Shown here: positions 47,101 through 59,837 of the stretch, in pieces
Layout of the letters: the number at the start of each line of letters is the position of its first letter
Position numbering within the stretch: position 1 is the stretch's first letter
Source of the DNA: Oikopleura dioica
Taxonomy: Eukaryota; Chordata; Appendicularia; Copelata; Oikopleuridae
DNA: 64,000 bases
Assembly: GCA_907165135.1 (NCBI GenBank)
Contig: OU015569.1
Coordinates: 8,556,501 to 8,620,500, forward strand
Direction of reading: 5' to 3'
Program-made: the position numbers and the translations under genes
Notes under the pieces: model-generated
Databases searched by the model: none
Seen by the model: the letters and a program-made list of their open reading frames with translations, nothing else
What the model was told of the DNA's origin: nothing

Positions 47101-50100
47101 CCTGCTGCTGCCGTCGTGTGTCTTATAAATGGCTTGTGGCCGACTTCAATTTCGACCGGGTTCGCATCGGATGCAATGATAGCTTCCAATATATTTATGA
47201 ACATGTCTTCGCCAGCGATTGGTAAAAGTTTCAAAAGGACCTTCTTCACGTATTTGCGGTCGCTTTGAAGTTCATCGACGTAACATGCAATCGAAACTAC
47301 TTCGTTCCATAAAGATGGGTCGAAAGAGATGAAGTTTTCCAGAAAATTCCACTTGATAGATCGCAAGTATTTGTCGACATCTTCGAGATGGAAATGATAT
47401 ATAAGTCTCCATATTCGAGGATCGGTGAATCTTCTGTTATTCTTGAACGGTAAAAAAAGCAGCTGTAAAATAGTTTTTGATAGTTTAAGGCGTTTATTTT
47501 CGGGTTTTGATAGGTCGAATAGTGACATGAACTCGTAAATTTTTCCAAGCAATCTTTCGAAGTGGATAAAGTCAGCTTTTGTCCATTTTTTCGGCTCTCG
47601 AATCTGAGGAACAGAAGCAATCGGGAAGTCGAGCACAGTTTCGAACAGGGATGAAATTATCTCAACTTCTTTATCAGAAGCTTGTTTTGGCAGAGCCTTG
47701 CACGGAATATAGATCGTTCCTTCGATTCCAGCCTTCAATCTGTACGGGAGTGCAACTTGGATAACTTCGTCTGAGTGGCAAAAATTGCACAGAATGGCTT
47801 CCGCGAAGAGAAAAGTCAGATGCCTAGTTCCGGAGAAATTGAATGTAGTCTGTAGTAAGTTACGGAGAGCCTGTAGAATTGTATCTGGTAAGTTGATAGG
47901 GTCTTTCCGATGAAGGAGGAAATTCGCCAGCTTTTGAATTCCAAGGGCGAAGAGAGACGATTGTTCATACAAAAAAGTCCTGATTTTCCGTATAAGAGAG
48001 AAAATATCGTTCGGTAGCTTCTGATTCTTCTCCAACGATTCTTTTGCAGCTTTGATAGCAACACTTAAATTATTGCATTCGAAAATAGCTTCGTGTCCGC
48101 GAAGTTGAGTGAAAATCAAGAGGATGGATTCACCGAGCTTGCCCTCGAAGGTGTTATCGTTCCTCTTCATAAGAAGGAAGTTGAGCAGATTAGCACAAGC
48201 AGTGAAATGGAGGTTGCTAAATTTGTCCGGAACGTATAAGTTAACAAGCGAGTTTGAGAGTAGTTTTGCGTTCGTAGGGTCGGGAGTTGTTTCTGGAGCG
48301 AGGTACATAAGCTGGCTTATGAATTTTTCAAAGAAGGATATCATCAAGGAATCGTCGCGGATAAACTCGAAGCAAGCATTTAGGAATGACAGGAATGTAT
48401 TGGAATCAAGAGACTTCGTCGAAAGGCCAAATAGTAATCCCGAGACGGCGACAGTGATGAGTGATTTTGCGTTACCTAGTTTGGACGAAAGAATCTCTGT
48501 CAAAAGTTGAAACCAAGTAGAAATGTCATGCGCGCAGCCTTTCTCTTGTTGCAGGAGTTCCTTCTGGAATATTTCTAACATTTGGAAGATGGTTGAGGGT
48601 AACGCAGGAGAGTGATTTTCTCGAGCAAGCTTAATCACATCGAAGACGAGCTTGATTGTGTCGTTGAAATACGGTTTGCCCTCCGCATACTTCGCAGCAA
48701 CAAGTTTTTCGTGTGCTGGATGCATTTTTTTTCTAGTAGACTCACGAAAACAGTAGCCAGGCGCATCATTTTCTTTGTTCTCTTCTTTCATGTCAATATC
48801 GTACTCGTGCTGCCCCATGTTCGCGCCGAGAAGATTGAAATTCTGCTTTTCGTCGAGCACTCTAACGCAGGAAAGCGCGTGTCGAAAGAAGCCGAAAACG
48901 TGGTCTTTCGCGTATTTCGTATGCGCAATTTTCTCAGCGCATAGGATTAATCGACCGACTCCGAGTAGGTCCGACTCCGATAAATCCAACATATAGGCAA
49001 CTGTCGATGATGAATGGTCGAGAAGTTTTCCAATACTGTGCACCAAGGTAATATTTTTAATCGACTGTTGTTTGTCCCAATGGATACGTGTTCGCGCCAG
49101 GATTCTCAAAAGCACCTTGCATACTCGTTCAGCCTGGAAGTTAAAAATTACAACGAGGTCTTCTCTTCCGATTGACGATGGGGGAAATTGGGGCATGCAA
49201 TCGCGTAAGACGTCAGATTGAGTCGAATGAAACGAAGAATCGAAGGAGGTCTCTCCTTCGTACTCATCTTGATTCTTTGTTCTAGGCTCGCGCTTTCGGC
49301 CAACTTTGAATCGATAACCGTGGCGGTCGGTGAACGCTGACTTTCGGATCTCATTGATGGTTGGAAATTGGTCAATGTCGCCTTCGGGACTCTCGAGGAG
49401 CCACCATATCTTCGTAAAAGTGCCTCTGAGGATCGAGTTATCTCCATTTCGGAAATCATCGCTGATCTCCGTGAAATTATCAGACAGCGTCTCTGCAAAC
49501 CGAAGCAATTCTACATTGTCCTTAGCGCTCAAGAAGTAAATCCAGCTGGTTATGAAGTCGACGAACATATTCTCCAAAAGCGCGTATTCATGTCCATAAT
49601 TGTCTTTATGCCAATAAGTGATCATGAGTATGGTATTCTTTAACAGCTGTCGGACGAGAGCGGTTATTTGACGGCTGCGATGTACATAAATATCTACGGA
49701 TTGGTCCCAATCCTGCGACATTGGCTCAGATTTCGCCGAGAAATCGGACATTCTACTGCAAACAGTTGGAGGTACATCCCTCTTCTCCGTTCCCATCGCC
49801 GTGTAAATCTCCCCTCTATCCATTGAAATAATATTCTGCAAGTAAACCTTCATGTAACGTAAAACCGCTTAAAATTGATTACTATTGAGAAATTTTAATA
49901 CAACGAACCGGCATATGTAGTCCGTGTATAGAGGATTTGATTGCGAGCGTACTCCTTACTTCCAGGCTTCAGTTTGTTAATAATTCCACGCTCCTGGAGA
50001 TATCCAGCACATGTCACTCGCAGAACGTAACGCGAAAACCTTTTCCAAAGCAGTGTAGTCCTCAGCACAGGGTCGATTTGGAACTGACTATCCAGCACGT

Positions 50101-50287
50101 CTATAAAATCCTTTTGATCCACGCTCTCTTGAGTCGACCTCTCGTCCGACCTTGAGCGATTGTTGGGCGATGATGGAGCAGTGCGTTGCTGACCCATATC
50201 TTCATCTTGAATCCTCGAGATCGCATGGGGCATAAGATGTTTCTTCCTGAACATGCCAGTGTTCAGGAAGGGACCAGCCGATTCCAA
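44154..50287 (-). CDS. very large unrecognised protein, probably helical-repeat
   Basis: An uninterrupted minus-strand exon of about 3.8 kb (down from about 49820 to a GTAAGC donor at about 46040) is flanked by an N-terminal exon (about 50287-49912) and several C-terminal exons (45951-45736, about 45700-45270, about 45200-44820, 44828-44493, about 44390-44154). The total is about 2000 residues. The sequence is rich in leucine and amphipathic helices with no signal peptide, membrane segment or catalytic motif, so a HEAT/ARM-like solenoid is likely. It ends with an acidic, Pro/Thr-rich tail (FQSEEEDSSGQPIYEN) and NGAVFQVV. I considered a divergent proteasome activator PA200/PSME4 but saw no diagnostic block. 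A-runs up to eight bases in the long exon are in frame. Exact N-terminus unknown; a separate upstream frame near 50477 may add a first exon. Confidence 0.7.
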
Positions 50288-50760
50288 TTCTATAATTATA
50301 GTGAATAATACTTGCGCATATTTGAAAATAATTTAGTAATATAGACAGATAGGCAGTTGGAAATTCTCTTTGAAGAAACACATCCAAAATAGAGTCAGAC
50401 TGGAATAAAAAATTCGACGGATGACTTTTATCTATTTCGACCAATAAAACCCTTGCCGGTGATTTCTCTGTAGCCAATGAGGATCGACATCAATGATTTC
50501 AGATGGCAGAGGATTTTTCTGTGATTGACAATCCGTGAGGCCCTGTACAGTACAGGCTGTACTGTGTTGAGCGAGCTACCAGCCTAAAATAAAGAGGCGC
50601 AAGCGAGCGCCTGCGAGAATTAAAATCGTATTTCAAGCTTTTTCTTTAGAATTTTTCTTTTAGAAATAAATTTCCAGCGTATGAAATCAGTGAAGTTTAT
50701 TGAATCAAGTTGAACGAAAATATCATTTTCGAATAGATAATTGGAAAAATTGAACTTAAA

Positions 50761-52001
50761 TTAAATTCCTTGAAGAACTATGGCTCCTCCTCCACCGCCG
50801 CCGTTGCAAATTGCCGCAATGCCAAATTCGCCAGGCTTAAGCCTCATTGCCAAGCGTGCTGTGATTCGTGCGCCAGAACAGCCAAAAGGATGACCAAGCG
50901 AAATTGCACCTCCGAATGGATTCATCTTTTCACGAGGGACATTGAACGCTCTTTCCACGGCGATAACCACGGATGCAAAGGCTTAATATAATTTAAACCA
51001 GTTTCGAATTCTACAAAGGGAAACCTTCATTGATCTCCCAGTGGTCAATTTGGTTTGCAGTAAGGTTATACTTCTTGAGAGCCTTTTCAATCGCGAAGTT
51101 GACTGCTTCAGTAAAATTGAATGGCTCCGTCGCTGCATCTGCGTGGCCCACGATTTGAGCGACAGGGTTAAATGAATTTTCGAGAACAGCGGCTTCTGAT
51201 GAGAGTAAAAGTGCGCAAGCGCCATCTCCCAATTTTGACGTGTTTCCAGCGGTAATTGAGGCAACCTCCGGTTTATCAAAGATTGCTCGGATCGCAGAGA
51301 AGTCTTGCGGCAATTTTTCGAATTCCTCGTCACGAGAAATCGTTTTGCCGTTGACTTCGATAGGAGAAACTTCAGACAAACATCCGTTAGCCCATGCTTC
51401 TTTTGCTCGTTTGTAACTCATTGAAGCGTACTCGTCTTGCTCATCCCTAGTGATGTTCAGTTTTTGAACAATTTTCTCGGCGCAAGTTCCCATGTGCATG
51501 CCAGTAAATGAGTCAGTTAGCCCATCGTTGTTGATGAGATCGATCATTCTATCGCCTCCATATGTGGGTTCTCTACGACTCACTGCAAAGGGAACAGATG
51601 ACATTGATTCTTGCCCACCGGAAAGAACTAACTCGTTGTGCCCGGCAATGATTGTGTCGTAACCTAATTGAATAGCTTTCATTCCGGATGCGCAGACCTT
51701 GTTCACTGTAGTGCAAGGGGTTCTGTTGCAAATTCCAGCATTCAAGGCTGCTTGTCTTGCTGGTGCTTGTCCTATGCCACCTTGGAGAACGTTTCCAAAG
51801 AAGACTTCATCTATTTGGGTCGGGGCTACTCTTGTCCTTGCCAGAAGTCCTTTTATCGCCAAAGAGCCTTAATTTGCAATAGAAACTGATGGTTTTCCTC
51901 ATTTTACCTAGTTCTGGAGCCGAAAGGGTCTTCAAACGTCCCTGAAAAGATCCAAGTGGAGTGCGGTTGGCGGCCACAATAAAGACGCTTCTTTTACTCA
52001 T
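50761..52001 (-). CDS. ACAT1: acetyl-CoA acetyltransferase (thiolase), copy B
   Basis: Three exons: 52001-about 51909 ([20 protein letters not shown]), about 51868-51031, and about 50983-50761. Active-site blocks are complete: [77 protein letters not shown] and [14 protein letters not shown]. No mitochondrial presequence is visible, so a cytosolic or peroxisome-free acetoacetyl-CoA role is likely. It starts only 53 nt downstream of the UPF0415 stop codon, so the two are probably one operon. Compared with copy A the exon structure is the same, the frame is intact and the two proteins are clearly close paralogues. Confidence 0.95.
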
Positions 52002-52054
52002 CTTTCTGAACTGAACCCATGTTGGAGAAGGCTGGAAAAATGAAATTTGTACAA
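52002..52054 (-). promoter_or_regulatory. 53-nt intercistronic region with polypyrimidine-AG
   Basis: Read on the minus strand, the stop of the UPF0415 gene is followed by TTTCATTTTTCCAG, about 20-35 nt before the thiolase B start. The spacing and motif fit operon processing by spliced-leader trans-splicing, as known in larvaceans. Inferred only. Confidence 0.55.
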
Positions 52055-53910
52055 TCAGGCGGTAAATATTTGGGCAAAGTAGTCGATATCAAAATCAGAA
52101 CTGAGAGAGTCACGTGAAAGTAAAACAGCAGCGGGCTCTTTCTGCTCGCTCAATGCGCGTGGTCGATGCTCTTTGACGGAGACGAATACATCTTGTTGTT
52201 TCGCCGCGCGAATGAAGCCCGTGTTGCTCGACACTGTAATTGCTTTGTGCGTTTCTCCAGTGCCAAACGCGATTTTTGCTCGATCGGAAATCCTAGCTGA
52301 GCTTGGAAGCGAAGCGATGCGCTCAGATATTTCATCTTCAACTACGTTTACATATTCTTTGAGCCCGGCTGCTCTATTCTTCTCCTTGGGTCCAGCGATC
52401 AGTGAGATTATGCGATCGAACTCCTCCATTGCCGTTTTTGAAGAAATGATTTCTTTGTCGCGGATAAAATCTATAATTGGTTGTAGGCGGTCAATAGGAG
52501 ATTTATCTCCCAGTTCGTATTTTGACGAAATAGGAGATTTATCTCCCAGTTCGTACTTTTGCGAAATAGGAGATTTTTTTCTCCCATTGACCGCGGTCAA
52601 GAATCTTTGAACTGGGAGATATTTTTTCCTGCGACAGGGGTCGTCCAGTGCCCCTTACCTGGGGGCTCCGCCCCCTAGGTCCTAAGATGCCGGGGTCTAG
52701 TCTAGGGTTACTTAGGGTTACCTTCAGTAACCCTAACTAACCCTAGCCTATCCCCCTCGGGTGAGGTTGTTCCGTCATTTTGCCCAGTGCCCCTAACACT
52801 AACCTCAATTTTAGAAAGATAAATACTTACAAAAAAGGAATTAGGTGCTTCTTGATTATATTCTGATAAAAATTTTCTCATGCCTCGAAATCTCCCAGGT
52901 AGAAAAAATCTCCTATTTACCACAATTTGCGAAAAAACGAACTAGGAGAAAAAAAAATCTCCTATTTCGTAAAAGCACGAACTAGGAGATAAATCTCCTA
53001 TTTCGCCAAAAAACGAACTGGGAGATAAATCTCCTATTGACCGCATATCACCCTATAATTTCGGGGAGGACGCGCTTTTCTCGCTCGTCGATCGCCATCT
53101 GATCGAGGTGAATAAGAAACTTGGATTCCTCGCAGCGGAACTCGTAATTCGCAAAGCCGTTCGACAAGTTAGAGACTAGCGTTATCATCGTGCATGTGTC
53201 TAAATTCACTTTCAGCGAGCTCTGTCGAGGAAGCATTTCTTCGAAACTATCTTCGTCGGATGATTCGTCCGCTATTTCAAATTCAAGAAAAGGCTCTACA
53301 TCTCCGTATACAAGAATTCCGTACTGCTCTAGTTTTTTCTTTAAAGAAATTAAATGCCGGGCTTTATCAAGAGCAGAATACCTTGATCTTGAGAGGAACG
53401 ACATCGTGAAAGTAGAACTCAATTTTTGGCGGAAGAAACTCGTGATTGACATTTGCACCCATTAGCATCTTCCTCGCAGTGGCAACTATTATGTCTTCGC
53501 CATCCATGTACTTTTGAATGAGGGCTTTTCCCTTTCGTGAGCAGGACTTGATCCATGAACTTGAAGTGACAATGTCAATCTGTATCTTTTCCCCGTCGCC
53601 AAGTTTTGCTGAGTAGAAAATCTTCGTTACATCTTCTATTCTTTTCATTGCCAGTTCATAAATCGCCTCTAAGGACTTTAAATTCGACGACACCAGATGC
53701 TGTGGATTCAGCTTACTATTACCTATAAGCGACCTTTAAAAATTTCTGAATCATGTAGCTATTTGACGAGTACCTCAGAAACTTGACTTCTGAATGCACT
53801 TTATTTTCAAATTTCTTTGACCCTTCGATGTGACATAGATTTTCCCTGACGTTTTCCAGCAGTCTGCATCCCTTTTCTACGTGATCAAGAAGTTCTTGAT
53901 CAACGGACAT
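52055..53910 (-). CDS. UPF0415 protein, C7orf25 homologue, with inserted element as an intron
   Basis: The N-terminus (MSVDQELLDHVEKGCRLLEN) and KVHSEVKFLRY lead to HLVSSNLKSLEAIYELAMKR, KIQIDIVTSSSWIKSCSRKG, YGILVYGDVEPF, NLDTCTMITLVSNLSNG and REKRVLPEII, all matching the human C7orf25 order. The protein resumes after the element with DFIRDKEIISSKTAMEEFDR, IAFGTGETHKAITVSSNTGF and HRPRALSEQKEP. Known function is poor; vertebrate C7orf25 has a PIN/nuclease-like C-terminal fold. Short GT-AG introns are at about 53737-53704 and 53387-53344. Between VLPEII and DFIRDKE sits 52471-53052 (element 52479-53052 plus one copy of its 8-bp duplication). Removing it restores the family sequence exactly. 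If it is not spliced, the gene is broken. Confidence 0.85.
52479..53052 (-). mobile_element. 574-bp TIR element with 8-bp target-site duplication, acting as an intron
   Basis: Both ends share an inverted repeat: GGTTGTAGGCGGTCAATAGG at the plus-strand left end and GGTGATATGCGGTCAATAGG at the minus-strand start. The duplication CTATAATT lies at 52471-52478 and 53053-53060. Each terminal repeat, about 130 bp, is made of tandem units of about 36-40 bp holding the small palindrome GGAGATTTATCTCC and the motif AGTTCG. The core is GC-rich (GGGGGCTCCGCCCCC) with telomere-like TTAGGG/CCCTAA pieces. No transposase is visible, so it is non-autonomous; an 8-bp duplication is typical of hAT-type elements. 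Confidence 0.85.
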
Positions 53911-54106
53911 TCTCGAAAGGCAATCTTAGAGTATAACTTTCTATTTCCTCGATAAGAAACTCGTTTATAAGGCAATTGGGAATTAAACTATTGCACAGAA
54001 AATATAACACCATTAGGAGGGATCTAAGAGGGGCGATCTTGTTATCACAGATCACAATGAGCAAGAGAGTGAGTAGGTCTACTGTTCTGGATCTAGCAGT
54101 TAAAGA
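53911..54106. other. short spacer
   Basis: About 196 nt between the TXNDC12 stop and the UPF0415 start on the minus strand. It may be a promoter or intercistronic region; no motif stands out. Confidence 0.35.
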
Positions 54107-55484
54107 TTAAAGCTCTTCGTGCTTGAAGTCCTTAGAGACGGCGGCCATCGACTTGACGATTCCGGCGGTGGAGGGGTAGTAGTACTTGTATTTGTTTTAT
54201 TAGTTCGTTTTCCCTAATCGAATCAACGTACCTTGTACTTCTCATTTCCCCCAACATTAATCTTGTCCTTCATAACATTTCCATCGGTGTCCAAAAACAG
54301 AATTCTAAAACAATCAGCAAAACAATCAGCATGGTCTGTGGAAATACCTGGGAATGTAGCCGCCATCAGGGGTGTATTGCTCTCCTTTTGGCTCATCGTC
54401 ATCAAGAGCATTAACCATATTGAAATTGCTTGAAAGCTTTTCAATTTCTTTGTCTCCGGCAAACTTGGGCTTGAGCTGTTTGCAGGCCCCGCACCAACTG
54501 AAAATATAGATAACTAAATTAGTTAAATAGTTAAAAAAAGTAGTTGTTGGTAGGACGATAATGTTTTCATGTTCTGGTTTCGTAAAGAATCGCTGATTCT
54601 CTAGAATCTAAGTTTTTATCAGACCGATTTCGACTATTTGTCAGTTACTTTCAAACCACTTTAGGAGTAGTTGGGTCCGATGAGCTCATATTTACAGGTA
54701 TTTACTTATTGTTGAATATTGAAAACCATTTTAAGGAATAGTCCGATCCTAGAAAATGTGGAAATGGACTCAACTGAATCTCTATCCAGAGAAGAAGAAG
54801 GAAACTTCCTTGAAAGAGGACGTTCATCAAATGAGAGCAATAGTTGCTCACGTTCGTACTGCTTTATGACAACTGCTTTACTTGCTTTTACTGCTTTAAA
54901 ACAACAAAATAAATCTACTAAGAACTTAATCTTGGAGGAGATTTATATTAACAGTCAGGGCTTCTGATTTCAGTATTTTTGGCCATTTGCGTCATAAACA
55001 ACGAAATTGCGAGCCTTGACTGTATGTGTTCGTGTTGGTTTGAAACAAGGACTCAAATGCTAGATAAATGTGTAAACGAAGTTAATTGTGCTAAGTTGTT
55101 CTTCGAACTTCGAAATGATATTTTGATCGCAAGGCCTGGAAAATCTCAGTCGAATGAACTGCCGATTAATCAACATCGAGAGCTACTTTGACAATTATTG
55201 CTAATCCTAGCATGAAAGTAGCACACTCGGTCAAAGCGGGTGACAAATTTTCGGTGCAACAGTCCTCGTTCTGGGCAGTGATAATCCTCATTTTTCGGGC
55301 AATATAATTAGAAATTCTAATTCTGCGTGTCTAGAGACCTTTTATGAATCACGAGCATTGTTGCCTTGCCATTCGTCTTGGAAGCTTCTTTCGCCTCATC
55401 TAGCGTAACCCAGTCAATGTTATCATTCCATCCATGACTGTCAGCAGCGAGTGCAGCTCCGAGAAAGATGCTCCAAAACTTCAT
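54107..55484 (-). CDS. TXNDC12: TXNDC12/AGR-family ER thioredoxin-domain protein
   Basis: An ER-lumen thiol oxidoreductase-like protein. The start at 55484 gives a signal peptide ([18 protein letters not shown]), then [16 protein letters not shown] and MLVIHK. After an intron of about 840 nt comes the active site WCGACK with the flanking KPKF, as in TXNDC12/ERp18. [16 protein letters not shown] and the C-terminal KHEEL, an ER-retrieval type signal, close the protein; the Cys pair CGAC is intact, unlike the AGR2/3 branch. Exons near 54107-54180, 54232-54308, 54345-54498 and 55343-55484. The large first intron is unusual beside the 36-60 nt others; I see open frames in it but no recognised repeat. 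Confidence 0.93.
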
Positions 55485-55683
55485 TCTGCGGAGAAACTTT
55501 TTAGTGGGCGTTTACTGCTGATTATCCTTTTTGTGTTATGGCAACAGAACAAAGTTCTACAGAAAATAGGTGTATTTGGCATGATGGTGATGATAATAAT
55601 GATAATTGTATCCTAGAACAGAAAATAAGAGTTAGCGTTGATTTTCTTGGTGAGAAGGCGCATTATTGCTTCCGAGTGACGTC
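55485..55683. other. short spacer
   Basis: About 200 nt between the phosphoglucomutase stop and the TXNDC12 start, both minus strand. No motif stands out. Confidence 0.35.
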
Positions 55684-57760
<2,077 letters not shown>

Positions 57761-57820
57761 CTCTAGAATATGAGCTTCGGACTGGTGTCTCCGAAGCTGC
57801 CGCTTAGGCTCTTGATTCAA

Positions 57821-58365
57821 GCTGTAGGAAGCGTCGCGGGATTGGGCGAAGTTGTCCTATCCGAGCTGGAGGCGCAGCGCTCAAATCGGCGCCAGACGCT
57901 GACCCTTCATTCGACCAATTTTCAAACACCCGAAAACGCACCGTAAATATAGCAACAATTCCTTCAGGCAGATTTTATAAAAAAACGTTCCTCATCTCAA
58001 CTAATCCACTTTTTACCTGTTCTATGTTCTCTTCTTTATTGAAGGAATAATTCTTGAGCTGATATAGAAAAATATAAAAACTTCCTATTTTTCCTCTAGG
58101 AAGAAATCACCAGATTTTTTGCCTTTTCTCCCTCCTTATCACAGGAAGCGCTCCGAGAAGCTATGAGTCAAGGTTGTGCCCAACTTCCAATAACGATGGA
58201 AGTGTTCCGGAGAACATTTGCGGACGGTTGGGGGGGGGGTTGCATGCATTTACTTGAGTAGATTTCAATATCGCGATTTCCGGTTCTGGTTTGCCTTCGT
58301 CGGCTGTGCTCACTTTATCCGGTTATTCTGAATTCTGGATCGTTTGAGTCTCGTCTCAAGAACGC
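57821..58365. other. gap upstream of PGM1
   Basis: About 550 nt upstream of the PGM1 start. Holds a G-run of ten at about 58231-58240; otherwise nothing recognised. Confidence 0.35.
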
Positions 58366-58434
58366 GAATCCCAGTATTGAACTCGGGACCCTGCGATTCA
58401 AGCGCTGGCAGCATGACCAACGGGCCACGACCGG
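58366..58434 (-). repeat. tRNA-derived SINE-like fragment
   Basis: On the minus strand, an A-box-like TGGCCCGTTGG (58417-58427), a 7-nt loop CTTGAAT closed by GCG/CGC with UGA at anticodon position, and a B-box-like AGTTCAATAC (58374-58383) inside a TCCCG/TGGGA T-arm. No 7-bp acceptor stem pairs with it. It is a pol-III type tRNA-like fragment, probably a SINE head or a degenerate tRNA. Confidence 0.55.
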
Positions 58435-58779
58435 CCGGTTGCAAACCAAAAAACGCAGCGTTTAATCGATGCGAATCTCGGCATTCGCCTTATCAACTTA
58501 GCGCCATCAATTACTCTTTGCTCGCTTCGATTTTTCTGGCGTCTCAGCAAGATTATCTTACTAGTTGCAAACTAACTAGAAATGTCGGCGCGTTAGTTGT
58601 GAGCCTAAAAATAGAATTCGCAAACATTGCGCCCGAGGCGCTGCTCAGCTGGTGGCGCCCTTCTGCTCCCCGACGGCAAGTAAAAATTTCTTATTACCGA
58701 CATATTAGAACACGGACAAAAACAACTTTTCAATCTCCGCCAGCAAAGAAACAGAAGTTTGACAAATCATCCCCTTGAG

Positions 58780-59115
58780 ATGAATTCAACAACGGGTTTG
58801 GATCCGCCGGAGCTTCAAGCTTCAGATAAACGCCAAAATGTCACTGCTACCAATGAAGGCGAGAAAGAGAATGACTGCTTGACTACTGACTATTCCCAGA
58901 TTGATAATCTTACGAAAGCGACTGCAAAGGCGACTCTCTTTGGCTACGTCAACCGAAAGCGCAAGCGCTGCTCAATCCTCCCAGACACTGATCCCCGAAA
59001 GAAAGTGCGATTCGACATTCAGACACGACTCTTTGCCGCTCGAGCAACTGAGAGAGATAACGAAAACACAGAATTGGAGTCCCTTATCCAGCAATTCAAA
59101 GAAACATCATTTTAG
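58780..59115 (+). CDS. unrecognised basic 111-residue ORF
   Basis: From ATG at 58780, MNSTTGLDPPELQASDKRQN runs to a stop at 59113-59115 with Lys/Arg clusters (NRKRKRC, RKKVRFDIQTRLF) that could be nuclear signals, and a polar C-terminus. Just upstream, another frame ends PPAKKQKFDKSSP, so a further 5' exon or a frame break is possible. Not recognised; it may be a nuclear protein or a chance ORF. Confidence 0.45.
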   Translation: MNSTTGLDPPELQASDKRQNVTATNEGEKENDCLTTDYSQIDNLTKATAKATLFGYVNRKRKRCSILPDTDPRKKVRFDIQTRLFAARATERDNENTELESLIQQFKETSF

Positions 59116-59828
59116 CTTTCTGCCCACTCGTCCTGAACTGCCTCCAAATTTGCTGGAATAGATACGAATTTCTTCCAATAAAAATCAAATCGCATATTTT
59201 CCTCGTTGTTGTCCATTTTAGTCATGATGATATTTCAGCAATACAATCAATATTTTATTTGTATATTCGTAAACAGGCAGAAAAATCAGACAAGTCATGT
59301 GCATATCCAAACCGCAATGGCCTCTACTTCGAATTTAGTGCACCCTAGAAAGTGGCACCAGCCTTATTATTATTATAAGGGGATGGAGGGCCAATATAAG
59401 CAAGAAAAGATCAGGGATTTAACAATTTAATAATAATGACGTCCGGAGAACAACGGATTATCATCCAATAAAGGACATGTTATGCGATAGGCATTTCAGT
59501 TATACCTAAAAATATTTTCCTTCATTTGGTTATTTACTGATGAGTTATTTTACTGATGATTTATTCAATTAGCCTCTATAGCGGGAAAATTACCAAGGTA
59601 TCAATTTTACTAACAAGTTGTTTTCATCCACATGTCGCTCGTGTTATCAATTAAAAAATAGTACTCGCGATAAAAAAGCTCGTTTTTCAGATAGTTTTTG
59701 ATTACAATAAAGAACAGCTGTTTTTCCACCTTGAAGAGACAAGTTGTATGGAAAAAACATCGTGTTAATAAAATTAACTCAATATAAACGATGGAGATGA
59801 GTTGATCAAAACGACATTGTTAATGACA
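59116..59828. other. AT-rich gap
   Basis: About 710 nt with no supported feature before the large foldback element. Confidence 0.4.
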
Positions 59829-59837
59829 GATAATTGC

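Noticed and set aside
44154-50287. Identity as PSME4/PA200
   Set aside because: Length and helical nature fit, but none of the family blocks I could recall was present.
52490-52600. Open frame repeating ELGDKSPI in the UPF0415 region
   Set aside because: It is the element's tandem units read through in the gene frame; family conservation begins only after the element.
58366-58434. Functional tRNA-Ser(UGA)
   Set aside because: The acceptor stem does not pair and the long variable arm of tRNA-Ser is missing, so it was called a SINE-like fragment.
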